A DNA stretch of 16,076 nucleotides from Blastocatellia bacterium (GTDB lineage Bacteria; Acidobacteriota; Blastocatellia; Chloracidobacteriales; JADJPF01): positions 1-16,076 of the forward strand of contig JAEUQL010000020.1 of NCBI GenBank assembly GCA_016789295.1, given 5' to 3'. Positions 7,356 through 14,485 of the stretch are shown in pieces; positions within the stretch are counted from its first letter, which is position 1, and the number at the start of each line of letters is the position of its first letter. Under the pieces are notes generated by a model. The model saw only the letters and a list, made by a program, of their open reading frames with translations. It did not search any database and was not told the DNA's origin. Position numbers and translations under genes: made by a program.

Positions 7356-8063
7356 TTACTTGTTAACATTTTTAAGATTTTTGTCTGAATCTTCCATTTT
7401 GACACTTGGAAGCCTCTTACGGTTCGAAACTGGTTTTGGTACTGATTCTCCATCAACAGGTAAGAAGCGGTTATCTTCCTGGCTGTAAGCATAAACCTTC
7501 CCTGTCTCTATCTGATAGACCCACCCATAAAGGTCTAAGCTTCCTTGAGACAGTCCTACTGCAACTGAAGGGTGTGTTCTCAGGTTTTCAAGCTGCACAA
7601 GCACATTCTCTTTTATTGTGGCATTGAGTAGGTCGTTTCCTGTCAAATCACTATAATTCTGCTTAATGATTCTGCGGGTTGTTTCTGAGTATTTCAGCCA
7701 TGCTGCTACAGTGGGAAGATCATTAACTTTTTCAGGGTGTAGTAGACCGCCCATAGCTCCACAATGAGTATGCCCACAAACTATTATCTGCTTAACTCCA
7801 AGAGCAGATATTGCATATTCAATAGTTGCTCCTTCTCCACCATTTGAAGCTCCATAAGGAGGAATAATGTTGCCTGCATTTCGAAGAATAAATAGTTCTC
7901 CTGGTTCAGTTTGGGTAAGCAAGTTTGGGTTGATACGTGAATCTGAGCAAGTAATAAAAAGTGCTCTTGGAAGTTGTTGTCCAACAAGACTTTGGAAAAA
8001 ATCCCTATTTTGGCTAAAGTAATTGGTCTGAAACTGGTGTATACCACGTAAAAGCTTATCCAC
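7356..8063 (-). CDS. Beta-class carbonic anhydrase
   Basis: 235 residues from a GTG start; zinc enzyme that interconverts CO2 and bicarbonate in the cytosol. Zinc ligands C39, H98 and C101 lie in CSDSR (39-43) and GHTHCGA (97-103). D41 and R43 form the conserved gating pair. 'RNAGNIIPPYG' (61-71) and 'EGATIEYAISALGV' (77-90) complete the family core. The Asp-Arg dyad is intact, so an active enzyme is expected. The last 30 residues (about 206-235) are a charged tail beyond the usual fold. It lies directly upstream of the SulP gene. The two together probably import and hydrate or release inorganic carbon, or supply bicarbonate for carboxylations or pH control. That joint role is inference from context and from known SulP-carbonic anhydrase pairs. 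Confidence 0.95.
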   Translation of the reverse strand: MDKLLRGIHQFQTNYFSQNRDFFQSLVGQQLPRALFITCSDSRINPNLLTQTEPGELFILRNAGNIIPPYGASNGGEGATIEYAISALGVKQIIVCGHTHCGAMGGLLHPEKVNDLPTVAAWLKYSETTRRIIKQNYSDLTGNDLLNATIKENVLVQLENLRTHPSVAVGLSQGSLDLYGWVYQIETGKVYAYSQEDNRFLPVDGESVPKPVSNRKRLPSVKMEDSDKNLKNVNK

Positions 8064-8072
8064 GTCAACATT

Positions 8073-8078
8073 CCTCCT
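8073..8078 (-). promoter_or_regulatory. Strong ribosome binding site fixing the GTG start of the carbonic anhydrase
   Basis: The minus strand has AGGAGG 9 bases before the GTG at 8061-8063. An ATG at 8069-8071 lies only one base behind the AGGAGG and in another frame that encodes no recognisable protein. GTG is therefore the start, and the misplaced ATG might lower or tune translation. Confidence 0.65.
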
Positions 8079-8193
8079 GAATGTACTTTTAGAGATGTGT
8101 TGAGCTAGCAGTTGTTTAAGACTAGTTAGTAAACGTCCTATAACAGCAGAGCAACATGTCTGTAGATCTATATGGAGTTAAAATCGATAGTAA

Positions 8194-8598
8194 TTAAGGT
8201 ATGTAGGCTTTCTTGGGTGGAGCACGCAAGAATGTGTTTAGGCAAGCAAGTAGACCTTTTAGCTTCTGTTCTCTCCATTTTCTCTGACTAGTTATCTTAT
8301 AGAAAGTCTGTATGACTGTTGAGTAGGTTCTTTTTGAAACGTTCTTCTTCTGAGAAGAGATAGAGCTTTTCACTTCGGCTAAAGTGGTGTCAGCATCTTC
8401 CTGAAAAGGTTCAGACTCAGCCTCTTTTTCATCCAACAGATTTTGAAGCATCATTGGACTGGCCAGATGTGCAGAAGTAAAGCAGAAGACTCCAAGAATA
8501 AAGACTAAAATAAGCCTTCTTAGATCTACTTCTATCTTTTTAATAGCTGTCCAAACCAAAGAATTCTCCAGAAATTTGCCAATTTTTGCAGGGTGCAA
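8194..8598 (-). CDS. Unrecognised small protein with N-terminal signal or membrane anchor
   Basis: The frame encodes up to 134 residues. The upstream-most start is TTG at 8598, with no ribosome site. A second TTG at 8557-8559 has GGAG six bases ahead, giving a 121-residue protein, and I consider it more likely. The N-terminal region has KK and RR followed by a hydrophobic run LILVFILGVFCF (about 30-41 of the long form), then SAHLA-SP, which could be a signal-peptidase site or a membrane anchor. The rest is acidic (about 55-70), then Lys/Arg-rich, ending in APPKKAYIP. No family recognised. Codon use resembles the neighbours. It precedes the carbonic anhydrase by 130 bases in the same direction, without a visible terminator, so it could share its transcript. 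Confidence 0.55.
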   Translation of the reverse strand: MHPAKIGKFLENSLVWTAIKKIEVDLRRLILVFILGVFCFTSAHLASPMMLQNLLDEKEAESEPFQEDADTTLAEVKSSISSQKKNVSKRTYSTVIQTFYKITSQRKWREQKLKGLLACLNTFLRAPPKKAYIP

Positions 8599-8639
8599 AA
8601 TAATAGGGAAATTGCAAGCCTAATTCTAAAAGCTAATAC

Positions 8640-8668
8640 AAGATAACCTTGTAATTGAATTCTGACAA
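8640..8668 (-). promoter_or_regulatory. Predicted promoter for the small exported-protein gene
   Basis: Minus-strand TTGTCA (8663-8668), 17-base spacer, TATCTT (8640-8645). The start would be near 8633, about 35 bases before the first possible TTG and 74 before the second. The -35 abuts one copy of the inverted 11-base motif. Confidence 0.4.
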
Positions 8669-8773
8669 GTAAAATTTTAGATTGAGAAATGACTTTTCAC
8701 TGGCAATAAAGGTTTAAACTGCTTAAAGGTGGTAAGCTGTCAGCCGGTTTTTATTACTAGCAAGAATTCAATT
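8653..8773. repeat. 11-base motif in inverted orientation, possible operator pair
   Basis: AATTGAATTCT (8653-8663) and its exact reverse complement AGAATTCAATT (8763-8773) lie 110 bases apart centre to centre, both upstream of the GntR-type gene. The left copy touches the -35 of the predicted minus-strand promoter. They might be binding sites for the adjacent regulator. Confidence 0.4.
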
Positions 8774-8838
8774 TACCAATAAGCCATTATTTATCAACAG
8801 GATAGTAAGCTTTTCAAGTAGCTGTGCCCGTTCAGTCT

Positions 8839-8866
8839 TTGATTTATGCGTGATTGTGTGTATACT
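8839..8866 (+). promoter_or_regulatory. Predicted promoter of the GntR-type gene
   Basis: TTGATT (8839-8844), 16-base spacer, TATACT (8861-8866). Start near 8873, giving a leader of about 115 bases. GCTAG (8871-8875) at the start of the leader can pair with CTAGC (8900-8904), extended by a G-U and a G-C pair. Confidence 0.5.
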
Positions 8867-8937
8867 CTTCGCTAGGGATAAGTCAAATTCTAAAACCCTC
8901 TAGCTTAACCACATAATTTAACGAAAAAGAGCCGAAA

Positions 8938-8975
8938 AAGGAGGCAAGCTTCACCTGCAACTCAACAATTTGCAG
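8938..8975 (+). promoter_or_regulatory. Leader with displaced Shine-Dalgarno and small hairpin
   Basis: AAGGAGG (8938-8944) has no ATG, GTG or TTG at a usable distance; the gene's ATG is 44 bases further on. Between them CTGCAA (8955-8960) pairs perfectly with TTGCAG (8970-8975) around a 9-base loop. The ATG itself has only a weak GAAAG (8975-8979) nearby. Confidence 0.4.
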
Positions 8976-8988
8976 AAAGTGTTCTGAT

Positions 8989-9246
8989 ATGAAGTTCAAT
9001 ATCCAAGCTACGCATATTGCACCTATCTACCAACAGCTCAAAGATGGTATAGAAGAAATGATAAGTAACAACTCACTAACTCGTGGGCAGGTTCTACCAA
9101 AAGCAAGTGAAATTGCACGCATCAATAACATTCCAGAAAGCGAAGTTGTACGCGCTTATCATGAACTTGTTATTGCTGGAACATTGAGCAAGAGCCAGAG
9201 AAAGAACCTATTTGGGGATAATGTAGTCGAATACACAATAAACTAA
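8989..9246 (+). CDS. Solitary GntR-type winged helix DNA-binding protein, no effector domain
   Basis: 85 residues. 'APIYQQLKDGIEEMISNNSL' (11-30) followed by 'TRGQVLPKASEIARINNIPE' (31-50) and 'SEVVRAYHELVIAGTLS' (51-67) matches the GntR helix-turn-helix pattern: P-x-Y-x-Q-L, G-x-x-L-P, an E-I-A helix, then the recognition helix with V-x-x-A-Y-x-x-L. Ordinary GntR regulators go on for 120-170 residues with a ligand domain, and even YtrA-type ones have about 35 more residues. Here only a short wing-like tail remains, so the protein is a bare DNA-binding domain that would need to dimerise by itself or with a partner. Target sites are unknown. Its own control region is the obvious candidate. It is followed by a terminator shared with the opposing terB operon. 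Confidence 0.8.
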   Translation: MKFNIQATHIAPIYQQLKDGIEEMISNNSLTRGQVLPKASEIARINNIPESEVVRAYHELVIAGTLSKSQRKNLFGDNVVEYTIN

Positions 9247-9310
9247 AAAAGAAGGCCACAAAAAAGTACCAAAAGCTATCTTTGAAGCTTTTGTTGCTTT
9301 TTTATGGCCT
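9245..9310. terminator. Nested bidirectional terminator between gntR and terB
   Basis: Outer stem AGGCCA (9253-9258) with TGGCCT (9305-9310), middle stem AAAAAAG with CTTTTTT, and inner stem CAAAAGCT (9270-9277) with AGCTTTTG (9286-9293). Read rightward, the inner stem is followed by TTGCTTTTTT and ends gntR. Read leftward, the full stem is followed by TTCTTTTTT (9245-9252) and ends the Hsp70/TerB operon. The leftward U-run overlaps the gntR stop codon. Confidence 0.8.
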
Positions 9311-9326
9311 ACGAAAACCTTACAGA

Positions 9327-9764
9327 TTAAAGCTTTGCCATTATCTTTTCTTCACGTTTTTCGAGCTTGATACTCTCTTGCGTCCACTCTATCAACTCTT
9401 TTGCAGCCTCGCTATTGAGTCCAAAGAGTTCTGACAACTCGGTCAATTTCTCGCGCTCTTGCGTTGCAAGCTCTTTGTCGGCAAAAGCGACTTCTACCAT
9501 TACTCTATAGAGCCAGCGTTTCATAACAGGCTCTTCTATACCTTTAACCAGATCTGACAAAGAAGATGGAGCTTCCAACTCACTTCTGATTGCTGCTTCT
9601 ACATCCTCTTCAGTCATTGAAAGTCCAGCCTGCCAAACAAGCCCGGCTAAGTGTACACTCTCTTCCTCAGTCAGCTTGTGATCTGCTGCTATCATATTTG
9701 CTACAACACGACAGAACTGTATCCGTTCTTGACGACTACAAGTTGACAAAATATTTTCATCCAT
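9327..9764 (-). CDS. TerB-fold protein (TerB family)
   Basis: 145 residues, all helical by appearance. The two-fold TerB pattern is visible. 'IAADHKLTEEESVHL' (25-39) and 'AFADKELATQEREKL' (93-107) are the two acidic helix-turn elements that in TerB proteins bind a metal between them. The family was named for tellurite resistance, but single TerB domains serve many roles. One is the membrane-proximal part of the co-chaperone DjlA, which works with DnaK. No J domain, transmembrane segment or signal peptide is present here. It is the last gene of the DUF2760-Hsp70-Hsp70 run, 48 bases behind the second Hsp70, with a GAGG seven bases before the ATG. Co-function with the Hsp70 pair is likely by context. 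Tellurite resistance is not indicated, as terC, terD and terE are absent. Confidence 0.85.
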   Translation of the reverse strand: MDENILSTCSRQERIQFCRVVANMIAADHKLTEEESVHLAGLVWQAGLSMTEEDVEAAIRSELEAPSSLSDLVKGIEEPVMKRWLYRVMVEVAFADKELATQEREKLTELSELFGLNSEAAKELIEWTQESIKLEKREEKIMAKL

Positions 9765-9812
9765 CTTTATACCTCAGCAGTGAATAAATGTTTGAAGAAA
9801 GATTTTATGTAT

Positions 9813-12611
9813 TCAATGTATTAGCCGCAATCCTTCCGGCAAGGACTCACCAAAGATCCTGTTTGCATCGCGCCTTTCAGCAGGAACGTAAGATTCTAGG
9901 TTCTTTATAAGGTCAACCTGTTTACCTAACACTTTAAGATGCTCTATGACGCGCATGCGAGTAGCTTCACTTAAGTCTCTGGCTGGATCACCACTACAAG
10001 CAGCAAGTTGTACAAGTGATGAAGCGAGCGCATCTATAGCTGTAGTTTCAACACCAAGCAGTGCTTCAACCCAACGTGTAGCTACTTTCGCAGAAACAAC
10101 TGTGTCTATAGTTGAAGCAAAAGGGATACGTGCTCCTATTCTACCAAGCGACCATAGTTCATTTTCACCAACCACTCCACTTTTTATCCTAGCTACCAAT
10201 GCATCACCAAGTTCTACCTTTTCCACTCCTTGAACCATCTCCAGACTTGCTGCAGTTCTCCACATTTCACGCTCAACCTGTGGATTAAAACGCTTACGTC
10301 TCTTGCCTCCAAGTTGATTGACTATCAGTTGTGGAGCAATCCTGTTAAAAAGCTCCATCTGTTGGCCTCTGGTAAAGCCAGCCGCTACTCTACGCCACAA
10401 TACCATCCATTCAGCCTGACATTGTTCATCATCAGGAAAAGCAGAGCCTTGATGATAGATCTTCCTTATATTCCCAATGCGCCAATTATCACGACTATCA
10501 CCAAAACCAGGGCGCAAGCAGAAACCAGAAAGGTTGAACCATCGAGCTTCGTGCTTTTCGCTCAGCTTTCTTGCTTCGCCAAGTTCTATCAATCTATCAG
10601 CCATCTTTCTTATCAGATCGAGCGGCCAGCCATCACGACCCAGTTTGAGAACTTCCTCAAGTCTATTAACCAGGTCTACAGGGCTACTTATTTTAGAACC
10701 ATCAAACACCTCATTAATCAATAAGAGAGCTTGGTCAAGGTTTTCTTGATCAACTACTGTTGAGTGTTGCAAGGAAGGCAGTATTTTCTTGTGCTGCTTA
10801 ATTTCTGGTGCTGCTTTACGAAGTTGAAATTGAAGTCTCCATTTGTGCTCACTTATCTGTGACTCGCACCAGAGTTCGAGTGTACCAACAGTAGTAAAGT
10901 CGGCAACAAGTCTTACAGGAACTTCTGTTGTATTTGTTCGCTTTCCAAAGCGAATTACTGTCTCAAGAGGTGAATGGGCATGTAGTTGATCACTTTCAAC
11001 TTTTATCAGATCTCCAAACTTGTCACCATGCCTTGTTATTGAACTCCAAAGAGAAAATAGTACTGGAAGGTTTGCTTGAAGGTTGAAAAGTCTCGATTCT
11101 AGTTTTAACCTACTACCTTCTTCGGTACCTCTGGGCAAGACACAGACTGCAAGTATCTCATTTTCTGACAACTCTTCTGCTTCACTGCTTATACCAACAT
11201 AGTAAGTTCTTGGACTACCCGATCCAACTTTTACTCCTCCTTCACGACGTACAAGACCATAGTAAGCTGCACCAATAGCTACTGCAGTATCGAGTGACTG
11301 ATTGGAAAGAAGTTTTGGTTGTCTGCCAAACCAACCAGAAACTATCTCTGCAAGCCTTGTTCTAAGTAGAGAAGGTTTGAAAAATCCACCATTAAAGAGG
11401 ATAGCATCTGGACATACCGGTGCATCAAAACCCATTGCTGTTGCTGCATCGTGCAAAAAGGCTGCCAAATGCCTGGTAATGGCTGGATCTGGTTCGTATG
11501 GAAGCCCTATTTGGCGCAGTAAAGAACGTCTATCGCGACGTGGTAGATCGTTAAGTTCTACATTAGGTAAAAAGCCATCCATCAGTAGTTCTAGTACTTC
11601 TTCTTTTGTCAACACTGCTTGTAGGCTACCACCAACAAATCGGCTTCCACCACCAGCGAGGCGTATGATCACACTCTCTTCAGACTCTAAAAGACGTTCT
11701 TTTGCACTACAACACTGGCGAAGTAGTGCAGCGCGTTGATCAAGTGTTAATCGGCTTGTTCCACCAAGCTTCTGCTCTACCTTTTTTGCAAGAGAATGAT
11801 CAACATTATCACCACCAAGCAAAAGGTGCTGTCCAACAGCAGTTCTTACAAAATTAACCTCGGAATTATTACGCAGTACACGTATGAGACTGAAATCTGT
11901 AGTTCCACCTCCAACATCACAGATCAGTATGAGGTCTTTGTCTGCAACAAATTTCTCAAACTGCTTATTATGTGCAACTATCCAAGAGTAGAAAGCAGCC
12001 AGAGGTTCCTCGATCAGAGTAAGGTTATTAAGACCTGCTTGCCGTGCAGCTTGTAAGGTAAGCTCTCTGGCTTCTTCATCAAAAGATGCAGGAACAGTTA
12101 GAATTACCTCTTGCTCTTCTAGCCGCGCCTCTGTAGAACCACCTTCTGACTCAACAAATTCAAAGTTCCAAGCATCGCGTATATGTGCAAGGTAGTGTGA
12201 AGATGCTTCGATAGGTGAACAAGCATCTTCACCAAGTTCTGAACCCCAAGGCAATATCTTGGCTGTACGGTCTACATCTGGATAACAGAGCCAGGATTTA
12301 GCAGAACTTACCAGCCGGCCAGGAACTAAGGCTCCTTGTTCACGTGCAAATGTCCCAACAGCAAAATGTGCGTTCTCATTCCAAGGAAGCCATAGACTTT
12401 CAGCAGCTACATCATATTGGCCAGCAATGTAGAGAAAAGATGGAAGAGTTCTGCAAGGTGCACCTTCGCCAGGAGCTACTAGTTGTGGAATCTCGTAAAG
12501 TTCTATGACAGGTGTAGCAGATTCTTCATACTCTTCTGTTGGCCTAACAAATGCAACAGCAGAGTTAGTAGTACCTAGATCTATTCCTACAGTATACTTT
12601 TTCTTTGACAT
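9813..12611 (-). CDS. Hsp70-like ATPase with long helical C-terminal extension (DUF3731-like)
   Basis: 932 residues. The actin/Hsp70 ATPase domain spans about 5-455: phosphate-1 GIDLGTTN (9-16), the lysine of SAKSWL (103-108), LTVPASFDEEAR (171-182), EEPLAAFYSW (201-210), phosphate-2 DVGGGTTDFS (232-241), LGGDNVD (265-271), and adenosine-side FNGG (406-409) with DTAVAIGAAYYG (441-452). A short beta-rich region ending in 'TVGTLELWCES' (574-584) replaces the DnaK peptide-binding domain. Residues about 620-932 are a long helical region with Trp- and Arg-rich motifs (W735, W739, RKRF 772-775, W784, W820), which I recognise as the DUF3731 type found on such Hsp70s. No lid or EEVD-type tail. A paralogue lies directly upstream (14-base gap, AGGA ribosome site). 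ATP hydrolysis is expected; the clients are unknown. Not the housekeeping DnaK. Confidence 0.93.
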   Translation of the reverse strand: MSKKKYTVGIDLGTTNSAVAFVRPTEEYEESATPVIELYEIPQLVAPGEGAPCRTLPSFLYIAGQYDVAAESLWLPWNENAHFAVGTFAREQGALVPGRLVSSAKSWLCYPDVDRTAKILPWGSELGEDACSPIEASSHYLAHIRDAWNFEFVESEGGSTEARLEEQEVILTVPASFDEEARELTLQAARQAGLNNLTLIEEPLAAFYSWIVAHNKQFEKFVADKDLILICDVGGGTTDFSLIRVLRNNSEVNFVRTAVGQHLLLGGDNVDHSLAKKVEQKLGGTSRLTLDQRAALLRQCCSAKERLLESEESVIIRLAGGGSRFVGGSLQAVLTKEEVLELLMDGFLPNVELNDLPRRDRRSLLRQIGLPYEPDPAITRHLAAFLHDAATAMGFDAPVCPDAILFNGGFFKPSLLRTRLAEIVSGWFGRQPKLLSNQSLDTAVAIGAAYYGLVRREGGVKVGSGSPRTYYVGISSEAEELSENEILAVCVLPRGTEEGSRLKLESRLFNLQANLPVLFSLWSSITRHGDKFGDLIKVESDQLHAHSPLETVIRFGKRTNTTEVPVRLVADFTTVGTLELWCESQISEHKWRLQFQLRKAAPEIKQHKKILPSLQHSTVVDQENLDQALLLINEVFDGSKISSPVDLVNRLEEVLKLGRDGWPLDLIRKMADRLIELGEARKLSEKHEARWFNLSGFCLRPGFGDSRDNWRIGNIRKIYHQGSAFPDDEQCQAEWMVLWRRVAAGFTRGQQMELFNRIAPQLIVNQLGGKRRKRFNPQVEREMWRTAASLEMVQGVEKVELGDALVARIKSGVVGENELWSLGRIGARIPFASTIDTVVSAKVATRWVEALLGVETTAIDALASSLVQLAACSGDPARDLSEATRMRVIEHLKVLGKQVDLIKNLESYVPAERRDANRIFGESLPEGLRLIH

Positions 12612-12625
12612 TTGGCTTCCTGGCT

Positions 12626-14473
12626 CTACTCTTCTTCGCGTTCGCGAACATTAAACTCAAGTTTCCACCTTCGATCATTACTGCGCGAAACACACCACAG
12701 TTCAAGCGTACCAACTTCGGTCATCTTAACATCCAGGCTAACTGGCAGCAGAGATTCTTCTTGACCTTCTACTTGTAGAGTTACTTCAAGTGGATTCATC
12801 TCTTCTATATCGTCATCCCACTCTTCTATCAAGTCACCGACTTTATCTTGTTTACGAACAGTAGAACTTAGAAACCTAAACTCAGCAGGCTCTCCAATAA
12901 GTAGACCAAACTCTTGATTTGGAATAGCCGCTTCGGTTCCTTCTTCCATACCAAACGGAACTACACAAAGTGCTTTTAGAGGTGCTGGCATGCCAGGAAT
13001 TGCAGGCATGGAACTCTCAACACCAACATAGTAGGTTCTGGAAGCACCAGCACGTATACGAACACCGCGTCCTTTTCTTGCTCGGCCATAGTAAGCAGCT
13101 CCACGAGCCACAGCAGTGTCCAAGTCTGGACTTTCGAGTACTGTTACAGGTTCAAAACCTGCCGTTGCAAGCCAGCCATTGAGCGTGTCTACTATTCGAT
13201 TGCGTAGAAGGTCGGCTTTCATAACACCACCATTAAAAAGTATAGCTGTTGGGCAAGCAAAACCATCTTCCGAACGGCGTATTTGTACCTCCTCGTGACC
13301 TTCGTAGTTTGAACGTGACTGATGGGTGAGAAATTGTGCTAAATGCTTTGTAATAGCAGCATCGGCTGCATAAGGAAGTCCTATTTCTTGTAAACCTGAA
13401 CGGCGTTGTTTTGCTGGCATTTCACTACGACCAGTGAGAGGAAAGAAACCTTCTACTAACACTCGTTCCAAATCCTCTCTGGTAAGTTGAGTTGAAATGC
13501 TACCACCTATTAGTCCTGTACCTTTGCCAAGTATAGTAACTACTTCACTATCAATGCTTGTATCGGTAAGCAAACGTTCTTTGGCAACACGCGATCTATA
13601 CCACAAGCTCTGGAGTTGCCAGTTATCTATCTTTCGACCTTGCTCTTGAAGACGCTGTTGTAGCAGTCTTGCTAGAGCAAGATCCATATTGTCACCGCCT
13701 AGCAGTATATGATCACCTACAGCAACGCGGTTCAGTTTAAGTTCTCCATCTTCCTCTGAAACTGCTATAAGACTAAAGTCTGTAGTTCCACCACCTATAT
13801 CACAAACAAGTATCAAGTCACCGACTTTGACGCGCTTACGCCAGTTCTCTGCTTGACCTTCGATCCAGGAGTAGAAAGCTGCTTGAGGCTCTTCAAGTAG
13901 TGTAACTTTATGCAAGCCAGCCATTTCGGCAGCTTTCATAGTTAGTGTACGTGCAGCTTCATCAAACGAAGCAGGCACAGTTAGAAATATTTCTTGGTCA
14001 GCAAGAAACTGTCCTTCCTCTCTGTGAGCGTAATCCCAAGACTGGCGCAGATACTCCAAGTAACGCAATGAAGCTTCTAAAGGTGAAAGTTTTGCGACTT
14101 CATCTGGAGCTTGCCAAGGAAGTATCGGTTGGGTGCGGTTGACTCGCGAATGGCAGAGCCAAGATTTGGCAGATGCTATAAACCTGAGAGGATTTTCTGC
14201 ACCACGCTTTCTAGCGAGTTCACCTACGAGGTATCTTTCATCCCTTTCCCAAGGTAAGTGAAGGCTGCCTTGAGGAAAATCATATTCACCAGGCAAGTAT
14301 AGAAAAGAGGGTAGCAGTTTCTGTTCTGCTACTTCGTGCGGATTTACAAGCTGTGCAATAGCAAAAAGCTCACTGACTGCTGCTGCATCTTCTGAATCTT
14401 CCTTATTGGGACTGGCTGCAAGTGCACAGTTTGTAGTTCCTAGATCTATTCCTACAACATATTTGTTCGACAT
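12626..14473 (-). CDS. Hsp70-like ATPase, short form
   Basis: 615 residues. ATPase domain: GIDLGTTN (8-15), K103 in SAKSWL (101-106, matching the catalytic Lys of Hsp70), VPASFDEAA (166-174), EEPQAAFYSW (194-203), DIGGGTTDFS (225-234), LGGDNMD (258-264), AKERLL (297-302), FNGG (413-416) and DTAVARGAAYYG (452-463). A beta-rich segment (about 480-610) ends in 'EVGTLELWCVS' and a Trp-Lys strand, nearly the same as in its downstream paralogue. The protein then stops, without a helical lid. All ATP-binding motifs look intact. It follows DUF2760 by 12 bases, and an AGAGG site lies seven bases before the ATG. The two Hsp70s probably arose by duplication and may form a heteromeric pair, but that is inference. 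The role of this subfamily is not established. Confidence 0.93.
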   Translation of the reverse strand: MSNKYVVGIDLGTTNCALAASPNKEDSEDAAAVSELFAIAQLVNPHEVAEQKLLPSFLYLPGEYDFPQGSLHLPWERDERYLVGELARKRGAENPLRFIASAKSWLCHSRVNRTQPILPWQAPDEVAKLSPLEASLRYLEYLRQSWDYAHREEGQFLADQEIFLTVPASFDEAARTLTMKAAEMAGLHKVTLLEEPQAAFYSWIEGQAENWRKRVKVGDLILVCDIGGGTTDFSLIAVSEEDGELKLNRVAVGDHILLGGDNMDLALARLLQQRLQEQGRKIDNWQLQSLWYRSRVAKERLLTDTSIDSEVVTILGKGTGLIGGSISTQLTREDLERVLVEGFFPLTGRSEMPAKQRRSGLQEIGLPYAADAAITKHLAQFLTHQSRSNYEGHEEVQIRRSEDGFACPTAILFNGGVMKADLLRNRIVDTLNGWLATAGFEPVTVLESPDLDTAVARGAAYYGRARKGRGVRIRAGASRTYYVGVESSMPAIPGMPAPLKALCVVPFGMEEGTEAAIPNQEFGLLIGEPAEFRFLSSTVRKQDKVGDLIEEWDDDIEEMNPLEVTLQVEGQEESLLPVSLDVKMTEVGTLELWCVSRSNDRRWKLEFNVREREEE

Positions 14474-14485
14474 AAAATAACCTCT

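Larger units (their letters stand above)
8599..8988. other. 390-base divergent control region, no gene seen
   Basis: Lies between the small minus-strand gene and the GntR-type gene. It contains a predicted promoter for each direction, an 11-base motif present twice in opposite orientation, and a long gntR leader with a strong but apparently unused Shine-Dalgarno. Otherwise it is AT-rich with no frame I would call. Confidence 0.55.

Noticed and set aside
7784..8071. ATG-started 95-codon frame overlapping the carbonic anhydrase
   Set aside because: Lies inside the true gene in another frame, encodes nothing recognisable, and its ATG is one base from the AGGAGG.
8789..8798. TTATCAACA as a DnaA box or replication origin
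   Set aside because: Single site, one mismatch to TTATCCACA, and no dnaA, dnaN or box cluster around it.
9327..9764. Tellurite resistance locus
   Set aside because: Only a TerB-fold gene is present; terC, terD, terE and terZ are absent and the neighbours are Hsp70s.
9946..10749. Several plus-strand open frames of 90-164 codons inside the second Hsp70 gene
   Set aside because: They are antisense to a gene with strong motifs, have no ribosome sites and low-complexity Ser/Thr/Ile-rich translations.
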